From an uncultured Bacteroidales bacterium (GTDB lineage: Bacteria; Bacteroidota; Bacteroidia; Bacteroidales; P3): a DNA stretch of 38,271 bases. Below, one piece after another: positions 8,610 to 17,112 of this stretch. Location: NCBI GenBank assembly GCA_947175635.1, contig CAMWNM010000017.1:1-38271 (forward strand), given 5' to 3'. The notes beneath the pieces are model-generated. The model ran no database searches. It had not been told where the DNA came from and was given only the letters and a program-made list of their open reading frames with translations. The translations under genes and the position numbers were made by a program. Every line of letters begins with the position of its first letter. Position 1 is the first letter of the stretch.

Positions 8610-9350
8610 ATGGAAAAGAGAAAGATAGAGCTTTTCGTTCCCTGCTGCATCGACCAGTTGTATCCGCAAACGGCTTTCAATGCCATCAAGGTGTTGGAAC
8701 ATCTGGGGGTGGAGGTGAATTACAATCCCGGGCAGATATGTTGCGGCAAAACGGCATTCCATAATGGATATTGGGATGAGGCGAAGGAAATCGGCGAAAA
8801 ATTCCTGCATGATTTCGGCTCTGGTCTGCCGGTGGTCTGTCCTTCGGCCTCTTGTGTGGGATATGTGAAAAACTACTATTGGAAGTTGTTCTACAACACA
8901 GGATTGCATTTGGAGTACCGCAAGCTGAGAGAAAACATCTACGAATTCACCGACTTTATCGTCAATCAGCTCCGTACCGTGGAGGTCGGGGCGTGTTTCC
9001 CGCATAAGGTAACCTATCACGATTCCTGTTCGGCATTGCGCGAATACGGCATTTGGGAAGAACCCCGTCTGCTGTTGCGCAATGTGAAGGATCTGGAACT
9101 TGTGGAGATGGAGAAAACAGACCAGTGCTGCGGTTTCGGCGGAATGTTCGCGATGGGGTTCGAGCCGGTGTCGGTGGCGATGACCGAACAGAAAGTAAAT
9201 AATGCGTTGGCAACCGAAGCCGAATATATCGTATCGACAGATGCCACCTGTCTTGGCAACATGGAAGCCTATATCAAAAAACAAAAGCTCGATATCAAGT
9301 GCATCCATATAGCGGATGTATTGGCGCAGGGTTTGGAAAAACATGAGTGA
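8610..9350 (+). CDS. CCG-domain Fe-S protein (LutA/YkgE-like)
   Basis: A 246-aa cytoplasmic protein with two cysteine-rich CCG domains, seen as VPCCID near residue 12, ICCGK near 45, SASC, HDSCSALRE and DQCCGFGG near 173. This pattern is that of LutA/GlpC/HdrB-type proteins that hold iron-sulfur clusters and pass electrons in lactate, glycolate or heterodisulfide metabolism. The partners LutB and LutC are not adjacent, so the electron donor is unknown. The ATG at 8610 follows lysS by 27 bp; an in-frame GTG at 8595 is less likely. The stop overlaps the start of the following amidophosphoribosyltransferase-like gene by 8 bp, so the two are probably co-translated. PurF-type enzymes may carry Fe-S clusters, but a link is speculative. 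Confidence 0.85.
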   Translation: MEKRKIELFVPCCIDQLYPQTAFNAIKVLEHLGVEVNYNPGQICCGKTAFHNGYWDEAKEIGEKFLHDFGSGLPVVCPSASCVGYVKNYYWKLFYNTGLHLEYRKLRENIYEFTDFIVNQLRTVEVGACFPHKVTYHDSCSALREYGIWEEPRLLLRNVKDLELVEMEKTDQCCGFGGMFAMGFEPVSVAMTEQKVNNALATEAEYIVSTDATCLGNMEAYIKKQKLDIKCIHIADVLAQGLEKHE

Positions 9351-11247
9351 CGCGATAAAACACGAATGCGGCATTGCCTTGCTGCGATTGAGGAAACCGA
9401 TAGAATATTATCGGGAAAAGTACGGTGACAGCCTTTACGGTTTAGGCAGGATGTATCTGCTGATGGAAAAACAGCACAACCGGGGGCAGGACGGGGCGGG
9501 TATGGCCGGCATTAAGTTCGGCATGGAACCAGGCTCCACTTATGCCGATGTTGTGCGGTCCAATACGGCCACACCCATCAAGGATATCTTTCAGCGCACG
9601 TATGCCCGGATAGAAAGTCTGGCGGAGGGCAAAGACAGCCGCTATTCCGATATGGAATGGGTGAAACGGAACCTGCCTTTCAGCGGCGAGCTGTTTCTGG
9701 GCCATCTCCGTTACGGTACTTTCGGCAAAAACGATATCCGCAACATCCACCCTTTTATCCGTGAGAGCAATTGGAAAACCCGTCATCTGATTATCGCGGG
9801 TAATTTCAATCTGACGAATATCGGCGATATATTCGATAGTCTGGTGGCGTCGGGACAGCATCCGGTGCAAACCGGCGATACGGTGACCGTGCTGGAAAAA
9901 CTGGCCAAGTATCTGGATCATGAGAACCAGCGGCTATACGACGCCTACAAAGCCAAGGGGTTGAGCAAAGTGGAAATATCGGCCATGATGCCCGATGCGC
10001 TCGACCTGAAGAAAATAGTGAAGACGGTGGCCGAGGAGTGGGACGGCGGTTTTGTTTTCGGCGGTATGGTGGGGTATGGAGATGCTTTTGTGATACGCGA
10101 CAGAAAAGGCATACGTCCGGCTTACTATTACTGCGACGACGAGATTCTGGTGGCGGCTTCCGAACGTCCCGTGATCCAGACTGTTTTCAACGTGCCCTTC
10201 GAAAAAGTGCGGGAATTGCCTGCCGGACATATCATTTTGTCGCACCACAACGGAGAAGTGGAGGTGTCGCCTTGTCTGGAATCTGCCGGGGAACAGACGC
10301 CCTGCTCTTTCGAACACATTTATTTTTCGCGCGGCACCGATGCGGACATATATCGGGAACGCAAGGAATTGGGTGCGTTATTGGTACCCGAAGTATTGAA
10401 GGCTATCGACTACGATCTGGAAAACAGCGTGTTCACCTCCATTCCCAATACGGCTCAGGTGGCCTTTACGGGAATGCGTGATGCGGTGTATGCCTATAAC
10501 GAACATCGGAAAGCCGAGGCCATCATCGCCCTGGGCGATCATCCCCGAAAGGAAGATATAGAAAGGATATTGGCCTTTCAGCCGCGTATGGAACAGATTG
10601 TGGTGAAAGATGCCAAGATGCGCACCTTCATTACCGGCGATGACCAGCGCAACGATTTGGTAAGCCATGTTTACGATGTTACCTACGGGCAGGTGCGGGA
10701 ATGGCGCGATACGCTGGTTGCGATAGACGACTCGATTGTACGCGGCACCACCTTGCGGCAAAGTATTCTGCGGATTCTGGACAGGCTTTGCCCGCGTAAG
10801 ATCGTGATCGTTTCCTCCGCCCCGCAGATACGCTATCCCGACTGTTATGGCATCGACATGGCCAAATTGGGCGACTTTATCGCCTTTCAGGCCACGGTGG
10901 CCCTGCTCAGGGAAAGGGGCATGGAAAACGTGCTGGAGGAAACTTACGCAAAATGCAAGGCGCAACTTGAACGTCCCCGGGAAGAGGCGGTGAATCATGT
11001 GTGCGATATCTACCGTCCTTTCACGGATGCCGAGATTTCAAAGAAGATTTCGTGCATGCTCAGGACCGAACATATCAAGGCCGAAGTGGATGTGATTTTT
11101 CAGCGTGTGGAAAATCTGCACAAGGCTTGTCCGCATTCTTCGGGCGATTGGTATTTTACGGGCCGTTATCCCACGCCGGGAGGTAATCTGGTGGCCTGCC
11201 GCGCTTTTGTGAATTACATCGAGAACCGGAATACACGGGCATATTGA
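9343..11247 (+). CDS. Amidophosphoribosyltransferase paralogue, long form
   Basis: A 634-aa protein related to PurF, which makes phosphoribosylamine from PRPP and glutamine. The N-terminal glutaminase (Ntn) domain has Cys9 in HECGI, preceded by a short propeptide, with HNRGQDGAG (45-53) and HLRYGTFG (121-128) as expected. The phosphoribosyltransferase domain has the PRPP loop VAIDDSIVRGTT (459-470). It is longer than ordinary PurF (about 470-500 aa): insertions in the glutaminase half and a C-terminal extension ending around WYFTGRYPTPGGN (603-615) set it apart. Such long versions occur in Bacteroidota alongside a normal purF (recollection). Whether it acts in purine synthesis or another amination is open. 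The start overlaps the upstream Fe-S gene by 8 bp. Confidence 0.85.
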   Translation: MSDAIKHECGIALLRLRKPIEYYREKYGDSLYGLGRMYLLMEKQHNRGQDGAGMAGIKFGMEPGSTYADVVRSNTATPIKDIFQRTYARIESLAEGKDSRYSDMEWVKRNLPFSGELFLGHLRYGTFGKNDIRNIHPFIRESNWKTRHLIIAGNFNLTNIGDIFDSLVASGQHPVQTGDTVTVLEKLAKYLDHENQRLYDAYKAKGLSKVEISAMMPDALDLKKIVKTVAEEWDGGFVFGGMVGYGDAFVIRDRKGIRPAYYYCDDEILVAASERPVIQTVFNVPFEKVRELPAGHIILSHHNGEVEVSPCLESAGEQTPCSFEHIYFSRGTDADIYRERKELGALLVPEVLKAIDYDLENSVFTSIPNTAQVAFTGMRDAVYAYNEHRKAEAIIALGDHPRKEDIERILAFQPRMEQIVVKDAKMRTFITGDDQRNDLVSHVYDVTYGQVREWRDTLVAIDDSIVRGTTLRQSILRILDRLCPRKIVIVSSAPQIRYPDCYGIDMAKLGDFIAFQATVALLRERGMENVLEETYAKCKAQLERPREEAVNHVCDIYRPFTDAEISKKISCMLRTEHIKAEVDVIFQRVENLHKACPHSSGDWYFTGRYPTPGGNLVACRAFVNYIENRNTRAY

Positions 11248-11269
11248 ACGAATCGAAAGGAAAAAAGCG

Positions 11270-12322
11270 ATGAAAAGCATTCTTGTTACAGGCGGAGCGG
11301 GTTTTATAGGCTCCCATCTGGTGCGCCATTGGACTGAAAGATACCCCGACACGCATTTGGTGAATCTTGACAAGCTGACCTATGCGGGTAATCTGGAGAA
11401 TCTGAAAGATGTGGAGACATTGCCCAATTATACCTTTGTGAAGGGGGATATCGTGGATGAGAAACTGGTGGACGAATTGTTTGACCGGTATCGTTTCGAG
11501 GGCGTGATCCATCTGGCGGCCGAGTCTCATGTTGACCGCTCCATCACCAATCCGTTGGCGTTTATCCAGACCAATATTCTGGGCACGGCCACTTTGCTCA
11601 ACGCGGCCCGCCGGGCGTGGAATGGAAATTCCGACAACAAACTTTTCTATCATGTCAGTACCGACGAGGTATATGGCTCTTTGGGAAAGGAGGGGCTTTT
11701 TACCGAAACCACGCGCTACGATCCGCGCAGTCCTTATTCGGCATCCAAGGCAAGTTCGGACCATTTGGTGCGGGCCTATTTCCATACCTATGGTTTGCCG
11801 GTGGTGATTTCCAATTGTTCCAACAACTATGGCGGATTCCAGTTTCCTGAAAAATTGATTCCGCTTGTAATCAATAATATCCGGCACCATAAGCCGCTTC
11901 CGGTCTATGGAAAGGGCGAAAATGTGCGCGACTGGCTTTATGTGGGCGATCACGTGGCGGCCATCGACCTTATTTTCCATAAGGGGCAAAAAGGCGAAAC
12001 CTACAATGTGGGAGGGCATAATGAAAAACAGAATATCGAATTGGTAAAGTTGCTTTGCCGTATCGTGGATAAGAAATTGGGAAGGAAAGAAGGTGAGGCC
12101 GAAAGTTTGATAACCTATGTGCAAGACCGGGCGGGCCACGATCTCCGTTATGCCATAGATTCCGACAAGCTGGTGCGTACCTTGGGCTGGAAACCCTCCG
12201 TGACTTTTGAAGAGGGAATGGAAAAAACGGTGGATTGGTATCTTTCCAACGAGGCATGGCTCAATAATGTTACTTCGGGAGATTATCAGCGCTATTACGA
12301 CCGGCAATACGGAAACCGGTAG
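11270..12322 (+). CDS. rfbB: dTDP-glucose 4,6-dehydratase
   Basis: A 350-aa extended short-chain dehydrogenase that turns dTDP-glucose into dTDP-4-keto-6-deoxyglucose, a precursor of rhamnose and other deoxysugars of surface glycans. The NAD-binding TGGAGFIGSHL is at residues 7-17, and the substrate-binding HLAAESHVDRS, catalytic STDEVYG and YSASKASSDH follow in family order. Length is normal. The ATG at 11270 has a purine-rich leader (AAAGGAAAAAAG). It starts 22 bp after the amidophosphoribosyltransferase gene and is followed by a terminator. No rfbA, rfbC or rfbD is nearby, so it is an orphan copy here; another nucleotide-sugar 4,6-dehydratase activity cannot be ruled out. Confidence 0.92.
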   Translation: MKSILVTGGAGFIGSHLVRHWTERYPDTHLVNLDKLTYAGNLENLKDVETLPNYTFVKGDIVDEKLVDELFDRYRFEGVIHLAAESHVDRSITNPLAFIQTNILGTATLLNAARRAWNGNSDNKLFYHVSTDEVYGSLGKEGLFTETTRYDPRSPYSASKASSDHLVRAYFHTYGLPVVISNCSNNYGGFQFPEKLIPLVINNIRHHKPLPVYGKGENVRDWLYVGDHVAAIDLIFHKGQKGETYNVGGHNEKQNIELVKLLCRIVDKKLGRKEGEAESLITYVQDRAGHDLRYAIDSDKLVRTLGWKPSVTFEEGMEKTVDWYLSNEAWLNNVTSGDYQRYYDRQYGNR

Positions 12323-12383
12323 AGGCTGGCGGTGCTTGCAGTGCCGAATCCCGGTGCGGTCATAGGGGATAGAGAAAGAGGAA

Positions 12384-12409
12384 AGGTCGGTGCAAACCGG
12401 CCTTTTTTT
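12384..12409 (+). terminator. Rho-independent terminator after rfbB
   Basis: AGGTCGG (12384-12390) pairs with CCGGCCT (12397-12403), with one G-T pair and a six-base loop, followed by seven T residues (12403-12409). It closes the lysS-rfbB run. Confidence 0.8.
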
Positions 12410-12498
12410 GTGGGCTTCTCCACTTGTTGGAAAATGGAGGCCTGAAGTTTCGTTTGGTCGTAAAAACGTTTTTACGTGATTCTGTGGTAAAAAATGAT

Positions 12499-12506
12499 TA
12501 TATTTG
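12499..12506 (+). promoter_or_regulatory. -7 box of the glycogen operon (TATATTTG)
   Basis: TATATTTG is a perfect TAnnTTTG match, 32 bases before the GTG start at 12539, with an A/T-rich upstream stretch. No clear TTTG is seen at the expected -33 spacing. It lies after the rfbB terminator, so the debranching, glycosyltransferase and GH57 genes probably form one transcript. Confidence 0.55.
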
Positions 12507-12538
12507 TTACCCCTTAAAACCTCCAGAAAACCATTATC

Positions 12539-14494
12539 GTGTTCAAGTCAGACAAAAACGAACTTTCCAATTTGGAGGTTTCGTTACGGAAAGAATTCAT
12601 TTGCGTTTCCGATAACGGAACCTACGCTTCTTCAACCTTGTCAGGATGCAACAGCCGAAAATATCACGGCCTTTACGTGTGTCCGCAGCCCGACCTGAAT
12701 CAGGACAACTTCGTGTTGCTTTCCTCGCTTGAAGAAACCGTTTGTCAGCAAGACAAAGAGTTTCATATCGGCGTGAAGCGTTATGCCGGCCATGTGTTTT
12801 CACCCAAAGGGCACAAATACATCGAGGCTTTCGAATATCTGACGCATCCGGTGTGGTTCTATCGTGTAGGCGGCGTTCTGCTTCGCAAGGAACTGCTGAT
12901 GCATTCCGGGCAGAACAGGCTGTTGATTAAATACACGCTTGAAGAAGCCCATTCCGAAACATCTCTGGTGATCCGTCCTTTTCTGGCTTTCCGCGATGTG
13001 CACGAACTTACGATGTGCAACGATACCGCCTGCACACAGTTGCAATATACCGAAAAAGGCATAAAATGCCGTCTCTATCCGTCTTTTTCCGCCTTGTACA
13101 TGCAGACCTCCCGTTCGTGTCGGGTTACGGACAATCCCGATTGGTACAGGCAGGTGGAATATGCCGCGGAAAAAGAAAGAGGCTATCATTGCCGGGAAGA
13201 TCTCTTTACCCCCGGTACGCTTTCGGTTCCGCTCACCCTGCACGAACCTTTAGTGTTGAGCGTGGGGTTGACTCCGCTTGCCGCCCCGGAAAACGCCGTG
13301 GCTCTTTTTGAAGAAGCCAGGGCTTCGCTTATTCCTATGGACAATATGGAAAACTGCCTGCGTGCGGCGGCCGATAGCTTTATCGTACACAAGGAGGGCC
13401 GTTGTCAGATCGTGGCAGGGTATCCTTGGTTCGGTTCCTGGGGCAGGGATACGTTTATTTCGTTGCCGGGGCTTACCCTTTGCACGGGAAAAAACCGGAT
13501 TGCGGCCGAAATACTGCGCAGCATGCTCAAAGATCAGTCGGGCGGTTTGTTTCCCAATGTGGGGTATGGCGAACAGGCCTCTTACAATTCGGCCGACGCT
13601 CCGTTGTGGTTTGTCTGGGCTGTGCAGCAGTATGCGGAGGCTACGGGCGATTTGGCTTCGGTGTGGAAGGAATTCGGTGCGGCGGTGAAGCAAGTGATAT
13701 CGAACTACGCAAGTGGCGGTGATTTCGGTATCGGCATGACGGCCGACGGCTTGATATATGCCGGCAAAGACGGTTGTGCGCTTACATGGATGGATGCGAT
13801 GGCCGATGGCGTGGCCGTTACGCCGCGCAGGGGGATGCCGGTGGAGATCAACGCGCTTTGGTACAATGCGGTGATGTTTGCCCTTCAGGCGGAGGCGTGC
13901 GGGGAAAGCGACAATGAATTTGCGGCCCGGTGGCAGCCTTTGATGGATAATTTCCCTGCCGTTTTCAAGGCTTGTTTCTGGAGCAAGGAAAAGGGCTATC
14001 TGGCCGATACCGTGTGCGATGACAAGCAGGATTGGAGTGTGCGTCCCAATCAGATTATAGCTGTTTCCCTGCCTTATTCTCCGGTGAGCGGCAAGGTGGG
14101 GCAGCTGGTGGTGGAGAAAGTAAAGAACTTTCTGCTTACACCGCGCGGTCTGCGTACCTTGGCACCGGCGGATTCCCGTTATAAACCGGTTTACCGCGGC
14201 AATCAGACCGACCGGGACCGTGCCTACCACCAAGGAACGGTATGGGTGTGGCTGACGGGGCATTTTGCCGAAGCCTACCTGAAGGTTTACGGAGCGGCAG
14301 GCAAGCCTTTTGTGGAAGAACTGTACCGGAATTTTGAACCGACCCTGCAGGAGGCGGGTATCGGCACGGTTTCCGAGATCTACGACGGCGATCCTCCATA
14401 TAAGGCGCAAGGGGCGTTCAGTCAGGCCTGGAGCGTGGCCGAACTTTTGCGGATAAGGCATATGTTGGATACGGGCAAATACGAAAAGAAATGA
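12539..14494 (+). CDS. Glycogen debranching enzyme, GH133 type
   Basis: A 651-aa cytoplasmic protein of the archaeal/bacterial amylo-alpha-1,6-glucosidase type. An N-terminal beta-rich domain (about 15-230) precedes an (alpha/alpha)6 barrel. Conserved barrel stretches are WFGSWGRDTFISLPG (297-311), LTWMDA (415-420), GMPVEINALWYNA (432-444), HQGTVWVWLTGH (564-575) and SEIYDGDPPY (612-621), carrying the acidic residues proposed for hydrolysis of alpha-1,6 branches. Length fits the family. The start is GTG at 12539, supported by the -7 box just upstream and the conserved first residues. The stop overlaps the next start (ATGA). It should work with the glycosyltransferase and GH57 genes in handling storage glucan. 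Confidence 0.92.
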   Translation: MFKSDKNELSNLEVSLRKEFICVSDNGTYASSTLSGCNSRKYHGLYVCPQPDLNQDNFVLLSSLEETVCQQDKEFHIGVKRYAGHVFSPKGHKYIEAFEYLTHPVWFYRVGGVLLRKELLMHSGQNRLLIKYTLEEAHSETSLVIRPFLAFRDVHELTMCNDTACTQLQYTEKGIKCRLYPSFSALYMQTSRSCRVTDNPDWYRQVEYAAEKERGYHCREDLFTPGTLSVPLTLHEPLVLSVGLTPLAAPENAVALFEEARASLIPMDNMENCLRAAADSFIVHKEGRCQIVAGYPWFGSWGRDTFISLPGLTLCTGKNRIAAEILRSMLKDQSGGLFPNVGYGEQASYNSADAPLWFVWAVQQYAEATGDLASVWKEFGAAVKQVISNYASGGDFGIGMTADGLIYAGKDGCALTWMDAMADGVAVTPRRGMPVEINALWYNAVMFALQAEACGESDNEFAARWQPLMDNFPAVFKACFWSKEKGYLADTVCDDKQDWSVRPNQIIAVSLPYSPVSGKVGQLVVEKVKNFLLTPRGLRTLAPADSRYKPVYRGNQTDRDRAYHQGTVWVWLTGHFAEAYLKVYGAAGKPFVEELYRNFEPTLQEAGIGTVSEIYDGDPPYKAQGAFSQAWSVAELLRIRHMLDTGKYEKK

Positions 14495-15780
14495 AAGTGC
14501 TGATGTTCGGCTGGGAGTTTCCGCCGCATATTACCGGCGGATTGGGAACGGCTTGTTACGGTATGTGTAAGGGCTTGCTGGCGCAGGGCGTGGAAGTGGT
14601 GTTTGTGGTGCCCAGACTGCATGGGGGCGAAGATGCTTCTGTGGCGGAAATGGTGAACGCTTCGGATGTGGCCGTCGATCTTACGCAGCCGATGTATAGG
14701 GAGTACTTTCAGCATCTCACCTATATCGAAATAGGGGCGAATCTGGTGCCGTATGCAGGTCTGAATCAATATCTGGATCTGGAAAAAATCAAGAAAGACC
14801 GCTCAGTATTCGATGCGGCGGCCTATACCCATCAGAAATTTGAGTTTTCAGGTGCCTACCGCGCCAATCTGATGGAGGAAGTGGATCGATATGCGATGGT
14901 GGCGGTGGAAGTGGCCCTGCATCATGATTTCGATGTGATTCACGCCCACGATTGGCTTACCTACAGGGCCGGTATCGCGGCAAAGAAAGCAACGGGAAAA
15001 CCGTTGGTGGTTCATGTGCACGCCACAGAATTCGACCGTACGGGACAGAATGTGAACACAGTGGTGTACGGTATAGAACGGGAAGGCATGTTGGCCGCCG
15101 ACAGAATCATTACCGTGAGCAATTATACCCGCGATATCGTGATTGACCGTTACGGTATCGCCCCCGACAAGGTTACCACCGTGTATAACGCCGTTGAACC
15201 TAAGGAAGAAAAAGTAAAGATGGCGCATAACCTGCGTAACGGCCGGCGGATCGTAACCTTTTTAGGTCGGGTTACCTACCAGAAAGGGCCCGAATATTTT
15301 GTGGAAGCGGCCCGTCTGGTTATGGAAAAAGATAAGAATGTGGAATTCGTCATGGCCGGTTCCGGGGATATGTTGCATTCCATCGTGCGCCGCGTGGCAG
15401 CTTTGGGCATGGGGAACCGTTTCCATTTCACGGGGTTCCTGCGGGGGGAAGACGTGGATAGGATGTACGGCATGAGCAGCGTGTATGTGATGCCTTCGGT
15501 TTCGGAACCTTTCGGTATCTCTCCCTTGGAAGCCATGCGTTCCAATGTGCCGGTGGTCATATCCAAACAGTCTGGCGTGGCCGAGATTCTCAACCATGCG
15601 CTCAAGGTGGATTTTTGGGATGTGGATGCCATGGCCGACGCCATTTACGCGCTGTTGCATTATCCCGTCCTTGCCACCATGTTCGCCGGCATGGGGGCTT
15701 CCGATGCCAAAGCGTTGAAATGGAGTTCGGCCGCTGAAAAAATCAAGGGCGTTTACCGCGCCGCCTGTTCGATTGCATAA
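14491..15780 (+). CDS. Glycosyltransferase, glycogen synthase-like (GT4/GT5)
   Basis: A 429-aa GT-B fold enzyme. The N-terminus resembles the catalytic domain of starch/glycogen synthases, with the acceptor-side glycine loop ITGGLGTACYG (14-24) and the HAHDWLT stretch (151-157). The C-terminal half is a GT1-type donor domain with the E-x7-E motif E339-E347 (EPFGISPLE). It may add glucose to alpha-glucans or make an alpha-glucan from a nucleotide sugar; donor and product are not certain. It overlaps the debranching gene by four bases and is followed 12 bp later by the GH57 gene. The trio is, from memory, a conserved cluster in Bacteroidales. Confidence 0.88.
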   Translation: MKVLMFGWEFPPHITGGLGTACYGMCKGLLAQGVEVVFVVPRLHGGEDASVAEMVNASDVAVDLTQPMYREYFQHLTYIEIGANLVPYAGLNQYLDLEKIKKDRSVFDAAAYTHQKFEFSGAYRANLMEEVDRYAMVAVEVALHHDFDVIHAHDWLTYRAGIAAKKATGKPLVVHVHATEFDRTGQNVNTVVYGIEREGMLAADRIITVSNYTRDIVIDRYGIAPDKVTTVYNAVEPKEEKVKMAHNLRNGRRIVTFLGRVTYQKGPEYFVEAARLVMEKDKNVEFVMAGSGDMLHSIVRRVAALGMGNRFHFTGFLRGEDVDRMYGMSSVYVMPSVSEPFGISPLEAMRSNVPVVISKQSGVAEILNHALKVDFWDVDAMADAIYALLHYPVLATMFAGMGASDAKALKWSSAAEKIKGVYRAACSIA

Positions 15781-15787
15781 AAGGAGG
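15781..15787 (+). promoter_or_regulatory. Strong Shine-Dalgarno before the GH57 gene
   Basis: AAGGAGG at 15781-15787 sits five bases before the ATG at 15793. Full-length Shine-Dalgarno sequences are rare in Bacteroidota, and nearly all other starts in this window lack one, so it stands out. It fixes the start codon. Confidence 0.7.
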
Positions 15788-15792
15788 AAAAC

Positions 15793-16968
15793 ATGAATAC
15801 GTTCAGCCTTGTTTTTAAAGTTCATCATCCGTTCTATCTGCGGCCCTACCGTTTTTTCGATATCGATTCGCGGCATGATTACTATGATGATTACCGCAAC
15901 AAATATGTATTGAAACGTTTTTCGGAAAGATCCTATGAAAAGGCCAATCAATTGCTTGCCAGCATTTTTGAACGTTATGGAGAACGGGTCAAGGTGGCTT
16001 TTGTTTTCAGCGGCAATGCCGTAGATCAGATGCAGTGGTATGCTCCTGAAATGCTCGACGGTTTCAAGAAATTGCTGTCAAGTCCCAACGTGGAGATTCT
16101 GGCCGGCGACGACAGCGGCGGGGTGATGGGGCTTCTGCACAAGGAACTTTGGGAAGAGCAGGTAAAGCGTCATAGGCGGAGGATGGAAGAAGTGTTCGGC
16201 AAATGCGGCAAAGTGCTGGCCGGCACGCAGCTTTTGTACGATGACAAGATGGGGGAGGCGGCTTTTGCATTGGGTTTCAAGGGGATTTTGACCGAAGGGG
16301 CCAAGCCGATACTGGGTTGGAAAAGTCCGCATGTGGTTTACCGTCATCCGGAGAAAGACATAAAGTTGATATTGCGGGACGGTGCCTTGAGCGAAAGTAT
16401 CAGTTTGCATTTTGCCCAACAGCCCCGGACGGCCGAGACATTTGTGGCCAAGGCCATGGAGGGAGAGGCACCCTTGCGCGGCAACAGTCATATCACGATA
16501 TACTGCAATTACGCTGTTTTCGGAGAGTTTCAGGGCGAAGAGACCGGAATTTTCGACTTTTTGGAATATCTGCCTGCCGCTGTTTTCAAAAACGGCCTGG
16601 AGTTCGCTTTCCCCTCGGATCTGTGCCGGCTTACCGAAGAGGCTCCTGCCTTGCATGTTCCGTTCACGATTTCCGATATGGATGAGGAAAAAGACATGAC
16701 GGCTTTCTATGCCAATGAACTGCAACGGGATGTGATGGAAAACTGGAAACAGGCCTGTTCGGTGATGATAGACTGCAAGGATGAGGAATTGCAAAAGGAT
16801 TTCCGCTTCCTTACAGGAGTGGAACATCTGATTTTCATGTCCACCAAATATTTTACCGAAAAGCCTTCGGTTCGCTATCTGACACCTTATGATTCGCCCT
16901 ATGATGCCTATATCAATTATATGAATGTATGGGCTGATTTTTCCAGACGTCTGGAAAAAGTGAGGTAA
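15793..16968 (+). CDS. GH57 alpha-amylase-like protein, probably impaired catalytically
   Basis: A 391-aa protein recognisable as glycoside hydrolase family 57 from its N-terminus (RPYRFFDIDSRHDYYDDY) and from the nucleophile motif GFKGILTEGAK, with E168 in place. Other hallmark motifs are changed. The HQP motif reads HHP. The motif that usually reads close to EFLAETYSHSL reads EILAGDDSGGV (101-111), losing the His. The motif with the acid/base Asp, usually DYETFGEH, reads NYAVFGEF, so the Asp position is Asn239. Amylase-like GH57 proteins lacking catalytic residues have been reported in Bacteroides (from memory). It may bind glucan or regulate, or act by a different mechanism. It is the last gene of the glycogen group and has an unusually strong ribosome-binding site. 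Confidence 0.85.
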   Translation: MNTFSLVFKVHHPFYLRPYRFFDIDSRHDYYDDYRNKYVLKRFSERSYEKANQLLASIFERYGERVKVAFVFSGNAVDQMQWYAPEMLDGFKKLLSSPNVEILAGDDSGGVMGLLHKELWEEQVKRHRRRMEEVFGKCGKVLAGTQLLYDDKMGEAAFALGFKGILTEGAKPILGWKSPHVVYRHPEKDIKLILRDGALSESISLHFAQQPRTAETFVAKAMEGEAPLRGNSHITIYCNYAVFGEFQGEETGIFDFLEYLPAAVFKNGLEFAFPSDLCRLTEEAPALHVPFTISDMDEEKDMTAFYANELQRDVMENWKQACSVMIDCKDEELQKDFRFLTGVEHLIFMSTKYFTEKPSVRYLTPYDSPYDAYINYMNVWADFSRRLEKVR

Positions 16969-17084
16969 CCGTCCTTTCTTCAGTATGGACGCAGTGCGGC
17001 TTCGGCATGTCCGGTCTTTATCCGTTAACAGCGCTATGTGGAAAGAAACCGGAGCAAAGGGCGGGGGCGCGTTGGGGAACGGCT

Positions 17085-17092
17085 TATTTTTG
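17085..17092 (+). promoter_or_regulatory. -7 box of tsaB-anmK (TATTTTTG)
   Basis: TATTTTTG is a perfect TAnnTTTG match; transcription would begin near 17099, about 14 bases before the tsaB ATG at 17113. The preceding 100 bases (16969-17084) hold only weak, imperfect inverted repeats and no clear terminator. Confidence 0.55.
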
Positions 17093-17112
17093 CACCTTGA
17101 ACGATATAAGCC

